Shown here piece by piece: positions 1 to 5,149 of a DNA stretch of 9,999 bases. The translations under genes and the position numbers were made by a program. Positions within the stretch are counted from its first letter, which is position 1, and every line of letters starts with the position of its first letter. The notes below the pieces were generated by a model. The model was given only the letters and a program-made list of their open reading frames with translations, was not told where the DNA came from and searched no databases. Source of the DNA: Halobacteriales archaeon QH_10_65_19 (GTDB lineage: Archaea > Halobacteriota > Halobacteria > Halobacteriales > Haloarculaceae); the NCBI GenBank assembly GCA_003022085.1, contig PXQK01000130.1, positions 1 through 9,999 on the forward strand, in the 5' to 3' direction.

Positions 1-868
1 CGCAAAGGAGGTGTTCGAGTACATCTACGACCACGGCGGCAAGGGCGTCACCTACTACCGTGACGGCACCCGCAGCAAGCAGGTGCTGACGACGCGCGCC
101 CAGAACACCGAGTTCGCCGAGATGGACGAGGCGGAGGTCGTCGCACAGATCGAGGAGCTGTTTGGCAGCATCGACGCGTTCGTCGAGAGCGAGCCGGTCC
201 AGGAGGCGCTCGATCAGCAGGTCGAGCAGCTGCTGGGGGCCGCCGACGGCGACGAGGAGTTCACACAGAAGCGGCCACGGCCCGACGTCCTCCATGGCGT
301 CACACAGCGCATCGAGACCGGCTACGGCAAGCTGTACGTCAACATCAACGAGGACCCCGAGGCGGACCGCCCATTCGAGCTGTTCGCAAACATCGGCAAC
401 TCCGGCGGGTTTACCGGCTCGTTCACGGAGGCGCTGGCAAAGACTATCTCCGTCGCGCTCAGAGCCGGCGTCGACCCCGAGGAGATCGCCGAGAAGCTCC
501 AGGGTATTCGGTCGCCGAAGGTCGCCTGGGACAAGGGCGAGCAGATCCAGTCGATCCCGGACGCGATCGGCACGGCCATGCAGCGGTACCTCGACGGCGA
601 GGTCGAGCGGGCCTACCCACAGCAACAGACCCTCGAAGAGACTGCCGAAGAGGCCGACGGAGAGGATGATCCGGAGGTCACACGGGCCGATATCGGACAC
701 GAGACCGACGGCGGCGCACTCGCGGGTGAAGCGGGCGACACACCGGACGACCAGCGGTCGATCATCGACGCCGGCGAGAGCCCGGAGTGTCCGGAGTGTG
801 GTTCGCTGTCGCTGTACTACGCCGAGGGCTGCAAGACCTGCGAGTCCTGCGGCTGGAGCGAGTGCTGA
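1..868 (+). CDS. nrdJ: Adenosylcobalamin-dependent (class II) ribonucleoside-diphosphate reductase, C-terminal part (5' truncated by window)
   Basis: The reading frame is open from the first base, so the catalytic barrel lies outside the window; the GTG at 11 is an internal Val. What remains is about 288 residues. First comes the end of the catalytic region, with the GGKGVTYYRDGTRSKQVL stretch (about 35-88) usual in class II reductases. A TSCPD-type domain follows (about 269-590; TGYGKLYVNIN, NIGNSGG). Then an acidic low-complexity linker of about 55 residues, typical of halophiles, and a terminal Cys cluster (788-865; CPEC, then C-x2-C-x2-C-x4-C at the very end). In this family the last Cys residues shuttle electrons to the active site, and the CPEC part is expected to bind zinc. 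The enzyme makes deoxyribonucleotides from ribonucleotides in the cytoplasm using coenzyme B12. A zinc mini-protein gene follows 20 bp downstream and is probably cotranscribed. The family call is firm; exact substrate (di- or triphosphate) is by homology. Confidence 0.93.
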   Translation, partial: AKEVFEYIYDHGGKGVTYYRDGTRSKQVLTTRAQNTEFAEMDEAEVVAQIEELFGSIDAFVESEPVQEALDQQVEQLLGAADGDEEFTQKRPRPDVLHGVTQRIETGYGKLYVNINEDPEADRPFELFANIGNSGGFTGSFTEALAKTISVALRAGVDPEEIAEKLQGIRSPKVAWDKGEQIQSIPDAIGTAMQRYLDGEVERAYPQQQTLEETAEEADGEDDPEVTRADIGHETDGGALAGEAGDTPDDQRSIIDAGESPECPECGSLSLYYAEGCKTCESCGWSEC

Positions 869-888
869 GGGAGAGACACTACGGAGCC

Positions 889-1008
889 ATGACAGACGAC
901 GGCGGCCGACCGTGCCCGCGCTGTGGAACGGCGATGATCCGCCGTCACTGCAAGTACGTCTGTCCGAACCACGGCGTCATCTACGACTGCTCGGACACGT
1001 TTTACTGA
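889..1008 (+). CDS. CPxCG-type zinc-finger mini-protein, 39 aa
   Basis: This 39-residue ORF starts at ATG 889 and ends with TGA at 1006-1008. It has a Cys/His set typical of haloarchaeal zinc mini-proteins: C9-P-R-C12-G, then C21-x3-C25-x2-H28 and C34. That gives five Cys and two His (H20, H28) in 39 residues, enough for one zinc site and possibly two. The C-terminal half (CKYVCPNHGVIYDCSD) is the more distinctive part. The gene lies 20 bp after the ribonucleotide reductase stop codon on the same strand, so the two are probably one transcript. A role in RNR maturation or regulation is only inferred from position. An in-frame GTG at 787 lies inside the reductase gene and would add a shadow N-terminus with no family sense, so I chose the ATG. 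Confidence 0.85.
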   Translation: MTDDGGRPCPRCGTAMIRRHCKYVCPNHGVIYDCSDTFY

Positions 1009-1029
1009 CGGCGGCGGGACGGCCGTACT

Positions 1030-1044
1030 GTGCTCGGTGAGCAC
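1030..1044. terminator. Short hairpin between convergent genes
   Basis: A perfect 6-bp inverted repeat (GTGCTC / GAGCAC) with a 3-nt loop sits in the 45-bp gap between the zinc-finger gene and the end of the membrane protein gene. It is symmetric and could serve both directions, but no T-run follows on either strand. Archaeal termination depends mainly on T-tracts, so terminator function is weakly supported. Confidence 0.25.
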
Positions 1045-1053
1045 TGTGGCCAG

Positions 1054-1713
1054 TCATTCGGGACTCGCCGTTGCGAGGTGGTTGTACACCGGCCCGGCGA
1101 GGACGATGACGGCAAGGCCGGCTAGCGCAACGACGAGTTCGGGCTGGAGACCTGTCGAGGTGAGATCTAGCGAGCGCATCGACGCGCCGGTGAAGACGGT
1201 GACGACCGCCCACGGGATCTCCCCGACGACAGTGCCGGCGAGGAACGATCGTAGAGAGACGCCCGAGAGGCCAGCGGCGTAGGAGACCGGATCGCCAGGC
1301 ACCGGCGACAGGCGGGCGGCGATCACCCCGCGGATCGCGCCGACGGTGTCGATTAGCTGCTCGCCGGTGTCGCCGATGTAGCCGAACAGGCCGAGGTCGG
1401 TCCGTGCGTACCGGCCGACGAGGAACGGCGGCAGGCCGGTCAGCCCGGCGCCGGCGAGTGCGAGCGGGATGGCGACGACCGGACCGTAGAGGTATCCCAG
1501 CGCGACCGCGACGGAGCTGACCGGCCACAGCAGGAACGGGCGGACGAGGTATAGTCCGACGAGGACGATCGCGAACAGGAGCGGGCGGGCAGCCAGCCCC
1601 TCGATCCCGGCGACGACGGCCGCCGGCGAGAAGAGCAGTGCCGCGACACCGGCGAGGGCGAGGAGGCCCGCCACTCCCACGAGTTGCCGTCCGGTCGCGC
1701 GGCTCAGGTTCAT
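1054..1713 (-). CDS. TVP38/TMEM64 (VTT/SNARE-associated) family membrane protein
   Basis: The 219-residue protein is mostly hydrophobic. It has an N-terminal membrane segment (about residues 10-30), a hydrophobic block (about 42-100) with LLWPVSSVAVALGYLYG, a soluble stretch (about 101-130), and the family hallmark ARLSPVPGDPVSYAAGLSG followed by F-x-GTVVGEIPW (about 133-170). A last membrane helix (about 192-212) and a short tail follow. The family, related to DedA proteins, includes lipid scramblases in eukaryotes; the prokaryotic role is mostly undefined, perhaps in lipid or solute movement across the membrane. I start at ATG 1713; a TTG at 1722 would add only three residues and is less likely. 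It is divergent from the DUF5830-type gene over a 60-bp gap and convergent with the RNR/zinc-finger unit. It has no operon partner in the window. Confidence 0.85.
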   Translation of the reverse strand: MNLSRATGRQLVGVAGLLALAGVAALLFSPAAVVAGIEGLAARPLLFAIVLVGLYLVRPFLLWPVSSVAVALGYLYGPVVAIPLALAGAGLTGLPPFLVGRYARTDLGLFGYIGDTGEQLIDTVGAIRGVIAARLSPVPGDPVSYAAGLSGVSLRSFLAGTVVGEIPWAVVTVFTGASMRSLDLTSTGLQPELVVALAGLAVIVLAGPVYNHLATASPE

Positions 1714-1735
1714 CAGTTCCAAGGCCGGGCGGCGT

Positions 1736-1752
1736 CATCAAACCCTTTGTGG
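1736..1752. promoter_or_regulatory. Shared AT-richer core of a divergent promoter
   Basis: The 60-bp gap between the divergent starts at 1713 (-) and 1774 (+) holds one AT-richer block, ATCAAACCCTTTGTGG. Its centre is about 27-30 bp from both start codons, the spacing of a TATA/BRE element in leaderless haloarchaeal genes. One element may therefore set both start points, or two overlapping ones may compete. Read by eye only. Confidence 0.4.
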
Positions 1753-1773
1753 TCCGCGTCCCTCATCGGTGAT

Positions 1774-2175
1774 GTGACCCGGAAGGACGATACCGAAGCG
1801 GGAGTCGAGGAGGCCGTCGAACTCGGCGTGGAGTTGATCGCTCACCTCGAACACGACGACCTCTCGCTGGGCGCGGTCGTCGACCGGATCGAGACAATCA
1901 CCACTGACCCCGCAATCACCCGCGAGATACTCGACACCGCCGAACTGCGCGGGGTTATCGAGCGGGAGGACGGGGTTGTCCGTCCACAAAGCGGCGCCTT
2001 CGTCAGCTTCGAGAGCGATGTGGTCCGTCGGGAGGGGGAGTTCACCTGCCGGCGGTGTGGCGCCCCGCTGTCGACCGGCCACTTCGTCAGGTTCGACGCG
2101 GCGGAACACGGACCCTTCGGCTCTTCGTGTATCCGAAAGGTCACGGGACGGGAGTCGGCTTCATCCCAGCGCTGA
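1774..2175 (+). CDS. DUF5830-like haloarchaeal zinc-ribbon protein
   Basis: The 133-residue acidic protein resembles what I recall of the haloarchaeal DUF5830 family. An N-terminal helical region (about residues 10-65; LGVELIAHLEHDDLSLGAVVDRIETIT, then an ITREILDTAELRGVIERE stretch) looks like a winged-helix fold ending in the REDG turn. A C-terminal zinc ribbon follows (about 90-130; FTCRRCG, with a further Cys in GPFGSSCIRKVTGRE). The layout suggests a nucleic-acid-binding or regulatory protein, but function is unknown. I chose GTG 1774 because the family-like sequence begins right after it and the TATA-like block lies about 27 bp before; the frame runs open upstream to a TTG at 1684, which lies inside the divergent gene. 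No RBS is needed if leaderless. The family name is from memory and should be checked by profile search. Confidence 0.75.
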   Translation: MTRKDDTEAGVEEAVELGVELIAHLEHDDLSLGAVVDRIETITTDPAITREILDTAELRGVIEREDGVVRPQSGAFVSFESDVVRREGEFTCRRCGAPLSTGHFVRFDAAEHGPFGSSCIRKVTGRESASSQR

Positions 2176-2212
2176 AGCGGGTGTCGTGTCGCGCCAGCAC
2201 CACTCGCTCGGC

Positions 2213-2230
2213 GTCAGACGCGCGTCTGAC
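2213..2230. repeat. Perfect 18-bp palindrome, candidate operator
   Basis: GTCAGACGCGCGTCTGAC equals its own reverse complement over all 18 bases. The flanking bases (C at 2212, T at 2231) do not pair, so the symmetry ends cleanly. It lies 37 bp after the DUF5830-type gene and directly abuts the TATA-like element of the next small gene, where a dimeric regulator would block or help TFB/TBP binding. A terminator for the upstream gene is possible, but there is no loop and no T-run. Confidence 0.55.
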
Positions 2231-2243
2231 TAAATTTGATTAG
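2231..2243 (+). promoter_or_regulatory. TATA-like element of the small gene at 2260
   Basis: TAAATTTGATTAG is the most AT-rich stretch nearby. Its centre lies 23-27 bp before ATG 2260, as expected for a leaderless haloarchaeal transcript. It sits directly after the 18-bp palindrome. Confidence 0.5.
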
Positions 2244-2259
2244 CCGTGTGTGTGAACTG

Positions 2260-2412
2260 ATGCCATGTCAGTGCCGGGCGAGGGCACCCGACGCGCTGGC
2301 GCTGCTCGCCGATCACGCTAGCCGACGGGACGAAGTCGCATGGAAGGTCGAGTTTGCTGCCGGAGAGTTCGACGTGACTGTCTCCAGCGACGGCTGGATC
2401 ACGGTTGCCTGA
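2260..2412 (+). CDS. Small hypothetical protein, 50 aa
   Basis: ATG 2260 opens a 50-codon frame ending in TGA at 2410-2412. The protein starts MPCQCRARAPD, continues with a short helix (ALALLADHASRRDEVAW), and ends in alternating polar and hydrophobic residues that suggest paired beta strands (KVEFAAGEFDVTV, SSDGWITVA). I count about three quarters of third positions as G or C, in line with real genes here. A TATA-like element lies at the leaderless distance upstream. An in-frame GTG at 2248 would add four residues; the frame is closed by TGA at 2227. The first nine residues are Cys/Arg-rich, unlike the acidic rest. I do not recognise the family and assign no function. Its end is 97 bp from the convergent L11 stop codon. 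Confidence 0.55.
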   Translation: MPCQCRARAPDALALLADHASRRDEVAWKVEFAAGEFDVTVSSDGWITVA

Positions 2413-2509
2413 CGAGCCTTCTCTCCTCGGCGACTACCCTGTCGCCTCGTCGACGAAGACACCGGAAACTTACTCCGTTCGTTTTCGAGCCGTTGCTGCG
2501 TCAGCCTCG

Positions 2510-2998
2510 CTACGCTTCGGCTTCCGCAGCGAAGACCCCCTCGTACTCGCCGCCTTCGATCCGCTGTTTGAACTCGCGGGGGTTCTCGCCCTCGATGGTG
2601 ACGCCCAGCGAGACGCAGGTCCCGACGACCTCCTTCGCGGCGTTTTGCAGGTCGTAGGAGAGCAGGTCGGGGTGTTTCTGCTCTGCGATCTGCTTGATCT
2701 GGTCGACCGAGAGGTCGGCGACGAACTCCTCGTGGGGCTCGCCGCTGCCTGTCTCGAAGCCGGCCTCGTCTTTGATCAGCTCGGCGGTCGGCGGCACACC
2801 GACCTCGATCCCGAAGGAGCCGTCCTCCTCGTAGGTGATGGTGACGGGCACTTCCGTCCCGTCGAACGCCTCTGTCTGCTCGTTGATCTCCTGTACGACT
2901 CCCTGCACGTCGACCGGTGTCGGTCCGAGTTCGGGGCCCAGTGGCGGACCAGGATCGGCCTGCCCCCCCGGAACGAGTACTTCGATAGTCTCAGCCAT
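2510..2998 (-). CDS. rpl11: 50S ribosomal protein L11 (uL11), archaeal type
   Basis: The 162-residue protein matches archaeal L11 along its length. The N-terminal domain has VLVPGGQADPGPPLGPELGP, the Pro/Gly-rich loop at the GTPase-associated centre, followed by VDVQGVVQEINEQT and EVPVTITYEEDGSFGIEVG. The C-terminal domain (about residues 88-150) binds the L11 region of 23S rRNA and has ADLSVDQIKQIAEQK, DLLSYDLQNAAKEVVGTCVSLGV and EGENPREF. It works at the ribosomal stalk base, where elongation factors act. The acidic, Ala/Glu-rich tail fits a halophile. The ATG at 2998 gives the expected N-terminus. L1, L10 and L12 genes are not next to it, so it is probably transcribed alone from its own promoter. 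Confidence 0.97.
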   Translation of the reverse strand: MAETIEVLVPGGQADPGPPLGPELGPTPVDVQGVVQEINEQTEAFDGTEVPVTITYEEDGSFGIEVGVPPTAELIKDEAGFETGSGEPHEEFVADLSVDQIKQIAEQKHPDLLSYDLQNAAKEVVGTCVSLGVTIEGENPREFKQRIEGGEYEGVFAAEAEA

Positions 2999-3020
2999 AT
3001 CTGGTAGTCCGTCGGGACAG

Positions 3021-3040
3021 TGTTAAACAATTCCTTTTAC
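3021..3040 (-). promoter_or_regulatory. Promoter of the L11 gene
   Basis: On the minus strand the sequence GTAAAAGGAATTGTTTAACA ends 22 bp before the L11 ATG. It is AT-rich within GC-rich surroundings. The GTTTAACA part (3021-3028) is at the right distance for a TATA box of a leaderless or very short-leader transcript. Confidence 0.5.
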
Positions 3041-3126
3041 AACCACGCGTGCAAACAGGTCACAGCCTACCGATCCCTCCCAGTGCGTTCCAGCGCAGTC
3101 GCTCACATCCGGAGCAGAGCCGCCGA

Positions 3127-3327
3127 CTACGCGACTGGAATACCGTTTCGCGCGAGAAAGTCGCAGACGCTTTTAATCTCGACTGGGCTCCCGATGATCC
3201 GTACCTCCTGGTCCTCGTTGCGGACCGTCACCGTGAACTCTTCTTCGAGGTCGGCATCGATGCCGGCCAGCGCGCCGCGTGGCAGCCGGATCTGCGTGCT
3301 GTCGCGCAACCGGGCTACCTCTGTCAT
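3127..3327 (-). CDS. Small hypothetical protein, 66 aa
   Basis: A 66-residue protein from ATG 3327, with no Cys cluster and no membrane segment (one Cys near the end). It begins MTEVARLRDSTQIRLPRGAL, an AbrB-like-looking basic/hydrophobic strand region, then a DADLEEEF acidic turn, a strand pair (TVTVRNEDQEVRIIG), and a C-terminal helix in SPVEIKSVCDFLARNG. The strand-G-S-P-x-E-I-helix end loosely recalls small nucleic-acid-binding folds, but I do not recognise the family. A TATA-like element 24-33 bp upstream supports the start. The gene is 128 bp upstream of L11 on the same strand; L11 has its own promoter-like element, so the two may be separate units. The sequence is well formed and codon use matches its neighbours, so I think it is real. 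Confidence 0.75.
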   Translation of the reverse strand: MTEVARLRDSTQIRLPRGALAGIDADLEEEFTVTVRNEDQEVRIIGSPVEIKSVCDFLARNGIPVA

Positions 3328-3350
3328 TATCGATTATGCGTGCGCTCATC

Positions 3351-3360
3351 GTATTAGTGT
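3351..3360 (-). promoter_or_regulatory. TATA-like element of the 66-aa gene
   Basis: On the minus strand this reads ACACTAATAC, 24-33 bp before ATG 3327, the usual spacing for leaderless haloarchaeal transcripts. Confidence 0.4.
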
Positions 3361-3463
3361 GTCGGAATCAATCGCTTCTGTGGGAAAGAGTTGTGAACCG
3401 GGGGTCCGGTCAGGTAGTAGGAACGCTCGGAAGGTTCAAGCCGTTCCCGTGTCAAAGTGTAGC

Positions 3464-3892
3464 ATGGCCAAGCGCGTGCTAGTACCAGTCGACGACTCCG
3501 AGCGGAGGGAGCAGGCGGTCGAACTGACATTCGACCTGCTCCCTGGCGGGACAGTCGTACTGTTGCGCGTAATCAACCCGGCAGAGGTCGGGTTCAGCTC
3601 GGAGGAGGTCCTCCCGAGTTTCTCCGAGGGGTGGTACGAGGAGGAGCGGACCCGCGCCGAGGAGGCGTTCGACGAGATTGAGGAGCTGGCTGCCGGGCAC
3701 GACGTGTCGGTCGAGCGCCACATCGAGCTCGGGCGGCCGGCGGGAACGATTCTCGACGCAGTGACGGAGCTGGACGTCGACCACGTCGTGATGGGGAGCC
3801 GCGGGCGACGGGGCGTCTCGCGGATACTGCTCGGGAGCGTCGCCGAGGCAGTCGTCCGGCGGTCCGACGTGCCGGTGACTGTGGCGCGCTGA
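3464..3892 (+). CDS. Universal stress protein (UspA family)
   Basis: A single-domain Usp of 142 residues, the normal family size. It starts with the strand KRVLVPVDDSE, whose Asp usually contacts the nucleotide. A helix and strand (GGTVVLLRVINPAE), a charged helical middle (GWYEEERTRAEEAFDEIEEL) and VERHIELGRPAGTILD follow. The ATP-binding signature is complete: VVMGSRGRRGVSRILLGSV fits G-x2-G-x9-G-S, with G111, G114, G124 and S125. It is therefore probably an ATP-binding, cytosolic, dimeric stress protein; the specific stress is unknown. I chose ATG 3464 because the family homology starts there; the frame extends upstream to 3020 only as unrelated sequence across another gene. Its TGA is directly abutted by the stop codon of the convergent amidohydrolase gene. 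Confidence 0.93.
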   Translation: MAKRVLVPVDDSERREQAVELTFDLLPGGTVVLLRVINPAEVGFSSEEVLPSFSEGWYEEERTRAEEAFDEIEELAAGHDVSVERHIELGRPAGTILDAVTELDVDHVVMGSRGRRGVSRILLGSVAEAVVRRSDVPVTVAR

Positions 3893-4762
3893 TCAGAGCC
3901 CCAGGAACGACTCGGCGTTCTTCCAGAGGATCTTGCGCTGGATCTCCTCGGCGTAGTCGAGTTCTGCGAACTGCTCCAGCCAGGGTCCGGGGTCGATCAT
4001 CGGGTAGTCGGTGCCGAACATCACCTTGTCTTTCAGGAGCGTCTCGGCGTAGTGTAACACCTGGTCGTCGATGTAGCGCGGCATCCACCCCGAGAGGTCC
4101 ATGTAGACGTTGCCTTTCTGCTGGCAGATTGCGAGCTGTTCTTTCTCCCAGGGAAAGGCGGGGTGGGCGATCAGGATCCGCAGGTCGGGGTGACGGGCCG
4201 CGACGTCGTCGATCAGCATCGGGTCACCGTACTTGACCTGGAGGCCGCGCCCGCCGGGCGCACACGCGCCCAGCGTGGAGTTTCCTCCGTGGAACACGAC
4301 CGGTACGCCCAGATCCTCGATGGTCTCGAACAGCCTCTCGTGATCGGGCGCGGAGGGGTCGAAACCCTGGGCGATCTGCTGGAACTTGAACCCCGAGAGA
4401 TCGAGATCCTCGATACACCGGACTGCTTCCTCGATGCAGTCGTCCTTGTGTGGATCGACGGAGCCAAAGCCCACAAAGAAGTCGTCGTACTCGTCGCGGA
4501 CCTCGGCCACGTAGTCGTTGGGGACAGGCGGGTTCCCGGTGTTCGTCTCGGCGTCCCCCCCCAGCAGGACTGCTTGCCCGACGCCTGCCACACGGTACTC
4601 CTCGATCATCTCCTCGTAGGTTGCCGTCTCCAGGTCCGCCCCGAAGCGGTCGGCAGCGTCGCGCATCATCTGGCCGCCTGCGTCGTGGAGGAACTCGCTC
4701 GTTGGCTGGTGGGCGTGCGTGTCGATCGCCTGCTCGCCGTCGAGAGCCGTCGGCAGTGGCAT
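3893..4762 (-). CDS. Metal-dependent amidohydrolase (amidohydrolase_2 / ACMSD-like family)
   Basis: The 289-residue protein has the TIM-barrel amidohydrolase pattern: D14-T-H16-A-H18 on strand 1, a strand-4 region GFKFQ (K126), VVFHGG (H158), LIAHPAFPW (H200) and MFGTDYP (D252). H16, H18, H158 (or H200) and D252 would hold one divalent metal. Family members are hydrolases or non-oxidative decarboxylases of carboxylic acids, including ACMSD and resorcylate decarboxylase. The substrate cannot be read from the sequence. I start at ATG 4762 because the HxH motif then lies at the usual 15 residues in; the frame stays open to 5077 but that stretch has no family-like content. It is a lone gene, convergent with UspA and divergent from the E1 operon across 387 bp. 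The C-terminus ends with a family-like stretch, ILWKNAESFLGL. Confidence 0.88.
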   Translation of the reverse strand: MPLPTALDGEQAIDTHAHQPTSEFLHDAGGQMMRDAADRFGADLETATYEEMIEEYRVAGVGQAVLLGGDAETNTGNPPVPNDYVAEVRDEYDDFFVGFGSVDPHKDDCIEEAVRCIEDLDLSGFKFQQIAQGFDPSAPDHERLFETIEDLGVPVVFHGGNSTLGACAPGGRGLQVKYGDPMLIDDVAARHPDLRILIAHPAFPWEKEQLAICQQKGNVYMDLSGWMPRYIDDQVLHYAETLLKDKVMFGTDYPMIDPGPWLEQFAELDYAEEIQRKILWKNAESFLGL

Positions 4763-4798
4763 ACCTCCAGACACGCACCCTACTGGTTTGTGTGTTCC

Positions 4799-4827
4799 GG
4801 GGATTCCGTCCCCACCGGAGCGGTGGG
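4799..4827 (-). promoter_or_regulatory. Two overlapping hairpins in the amidohydrolase leader region
   Basis: One hairpin is GGGGA (4799-4803) with TCCCC (4809-4813), loop 5. The other is CCCACCG (4811-4817) with CGGTGGG (4821-4827), loop 3, a perfect 7-bp stem. Bases 4811-4813 are shared, so only one can form fully at a time. If amidohydrolase transcription starts near the AT-rich block at 4881-4893, both lie in its leader. Confidence 0.3.
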
Positions 4828-4880
4828 ATCGCTGTGGGTTGTCGATCAGTCTCGTGAGAAATGTTAGCACGTCTTGCAGA

Positions 4881-4893
4881 AAGTATAATTGAC
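4881..4893. promoter_or_regulatory. Strong TATA-like element inside the long gap
   Basis: AAGTATAATTGAC is the most TATA-like sequence of the gap. Read forward, it lies about 27 bp before ATG 4914 of a small ORF and could also start a roughly 240-nt leader for the E1 operon. Read in reverse (AATTATACTTT), it would give the amidohydrolase a leader of about 95 nt. The direction cannot be settled by eye. Confidence 0.4.
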
Positions 4894-4913
4894 TCCACCC
4901 TCTTGTCACGAGT

Positions 4914-5036
4914 ATGCAATCGGGCCACTCTCCCGATGCTTGTGTCGCCAGCGAGCCATCACAGCGGTCTCCCTCCAGTCGCAGCCGGCCCACAGGATTC
5001 GCCTTCTTTTCCAAATTCTTCGGCAATTCGGCGTAA
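4914..5036 (+). CDS. Doubtful 40-aa ORF after a TATA-like element
   Basis: ATG 4914 to TAA 5034-5036 encodes 40 residues, beginning MQSGHSPDACVASEPSQRSP and ending with a Phe-rich tail (FAFFSKFFGNSA). For it: the TATA-like element 27 bp before the ATG, exactly the leaderless distance. Against it: it is Ser/Arg/Pro-rich and not acidic, its third-position GC is only about two thirds, and no family is recognised. It may be a chance frame, or the ATG may simply mark the start of a noncoding leader. It ends 113 bp before the E1 alpha start. Confidence 0.2.
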   Translation: MQSGHSPDACVASEPSQRSPSSRSRPTGFAFFSKFFGNSA

Positions 5037-5149
5037 CGCTCCGGCACGGTCGGTCTGCCGGACGCGCCACCTGACACGGACTCCGTTGCCAGCGGGTCAG
5101 TGTCCCCGACGCTGGACTGTTTCCGAACTATCCCCGGACGACTCTACCA

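Larger units (their letters stand above)
4763..5149. other. 387-bp gap between divergent amidohydrolase and E1 operon
   Basis: No convincing gene fills this stretch. Near the amidohydrolase it holds two overlapping hairpins (4799-4827). In the middle is a good TATA-like element (4883-4890) and a doubtful 40-codon ORF. Near the E1 start, TTCCGAACTATC (5121-5132) lies about 20-29 bp before ATG 5150 and could be the E1 core promoter. A minus-strand frame is open through all of it as far as 5077 but is not protein-like. Confidence 0.5.

Noticed and set aside
977..1741. Minus-strand 254-residue Arg/Pro-rich ORF over the VTT gene
   Set aside because: It is an off-frame shadow; the VTT frame on the same strand has membrane segments and the family motif.
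2405..3007. Plus-strand 200-residue ORF opposite L11
   Set aside because: It is the antisense of the L11 gene; such long mirror frames are common in GC-rich DNA and the protein has no recognisable features.
3421..3446. GAACG/CGTTC inverted repeat before UspA as an operator
   Set aside because: Arms of only 5 bp with a 16-bp spacer are expected by chance in this composition.
3020..3463. N-terminal extension of UspA back to 3020
   Set aside because: The stretch is Ser/Arg-rich, runs over the opposite-strand 66-aa gene and has no Usp features; Usp homology starts exactly at ATG 3464.
3893..5077. Amidohydrolase read as a 394-residue protein starting at 5077
   Set aside because: The 105 extra N-terminal residues look like translated intergenic DNA and place the HxH metal motif far from the N-terminus; ATG 4762 gives the normal family layout.
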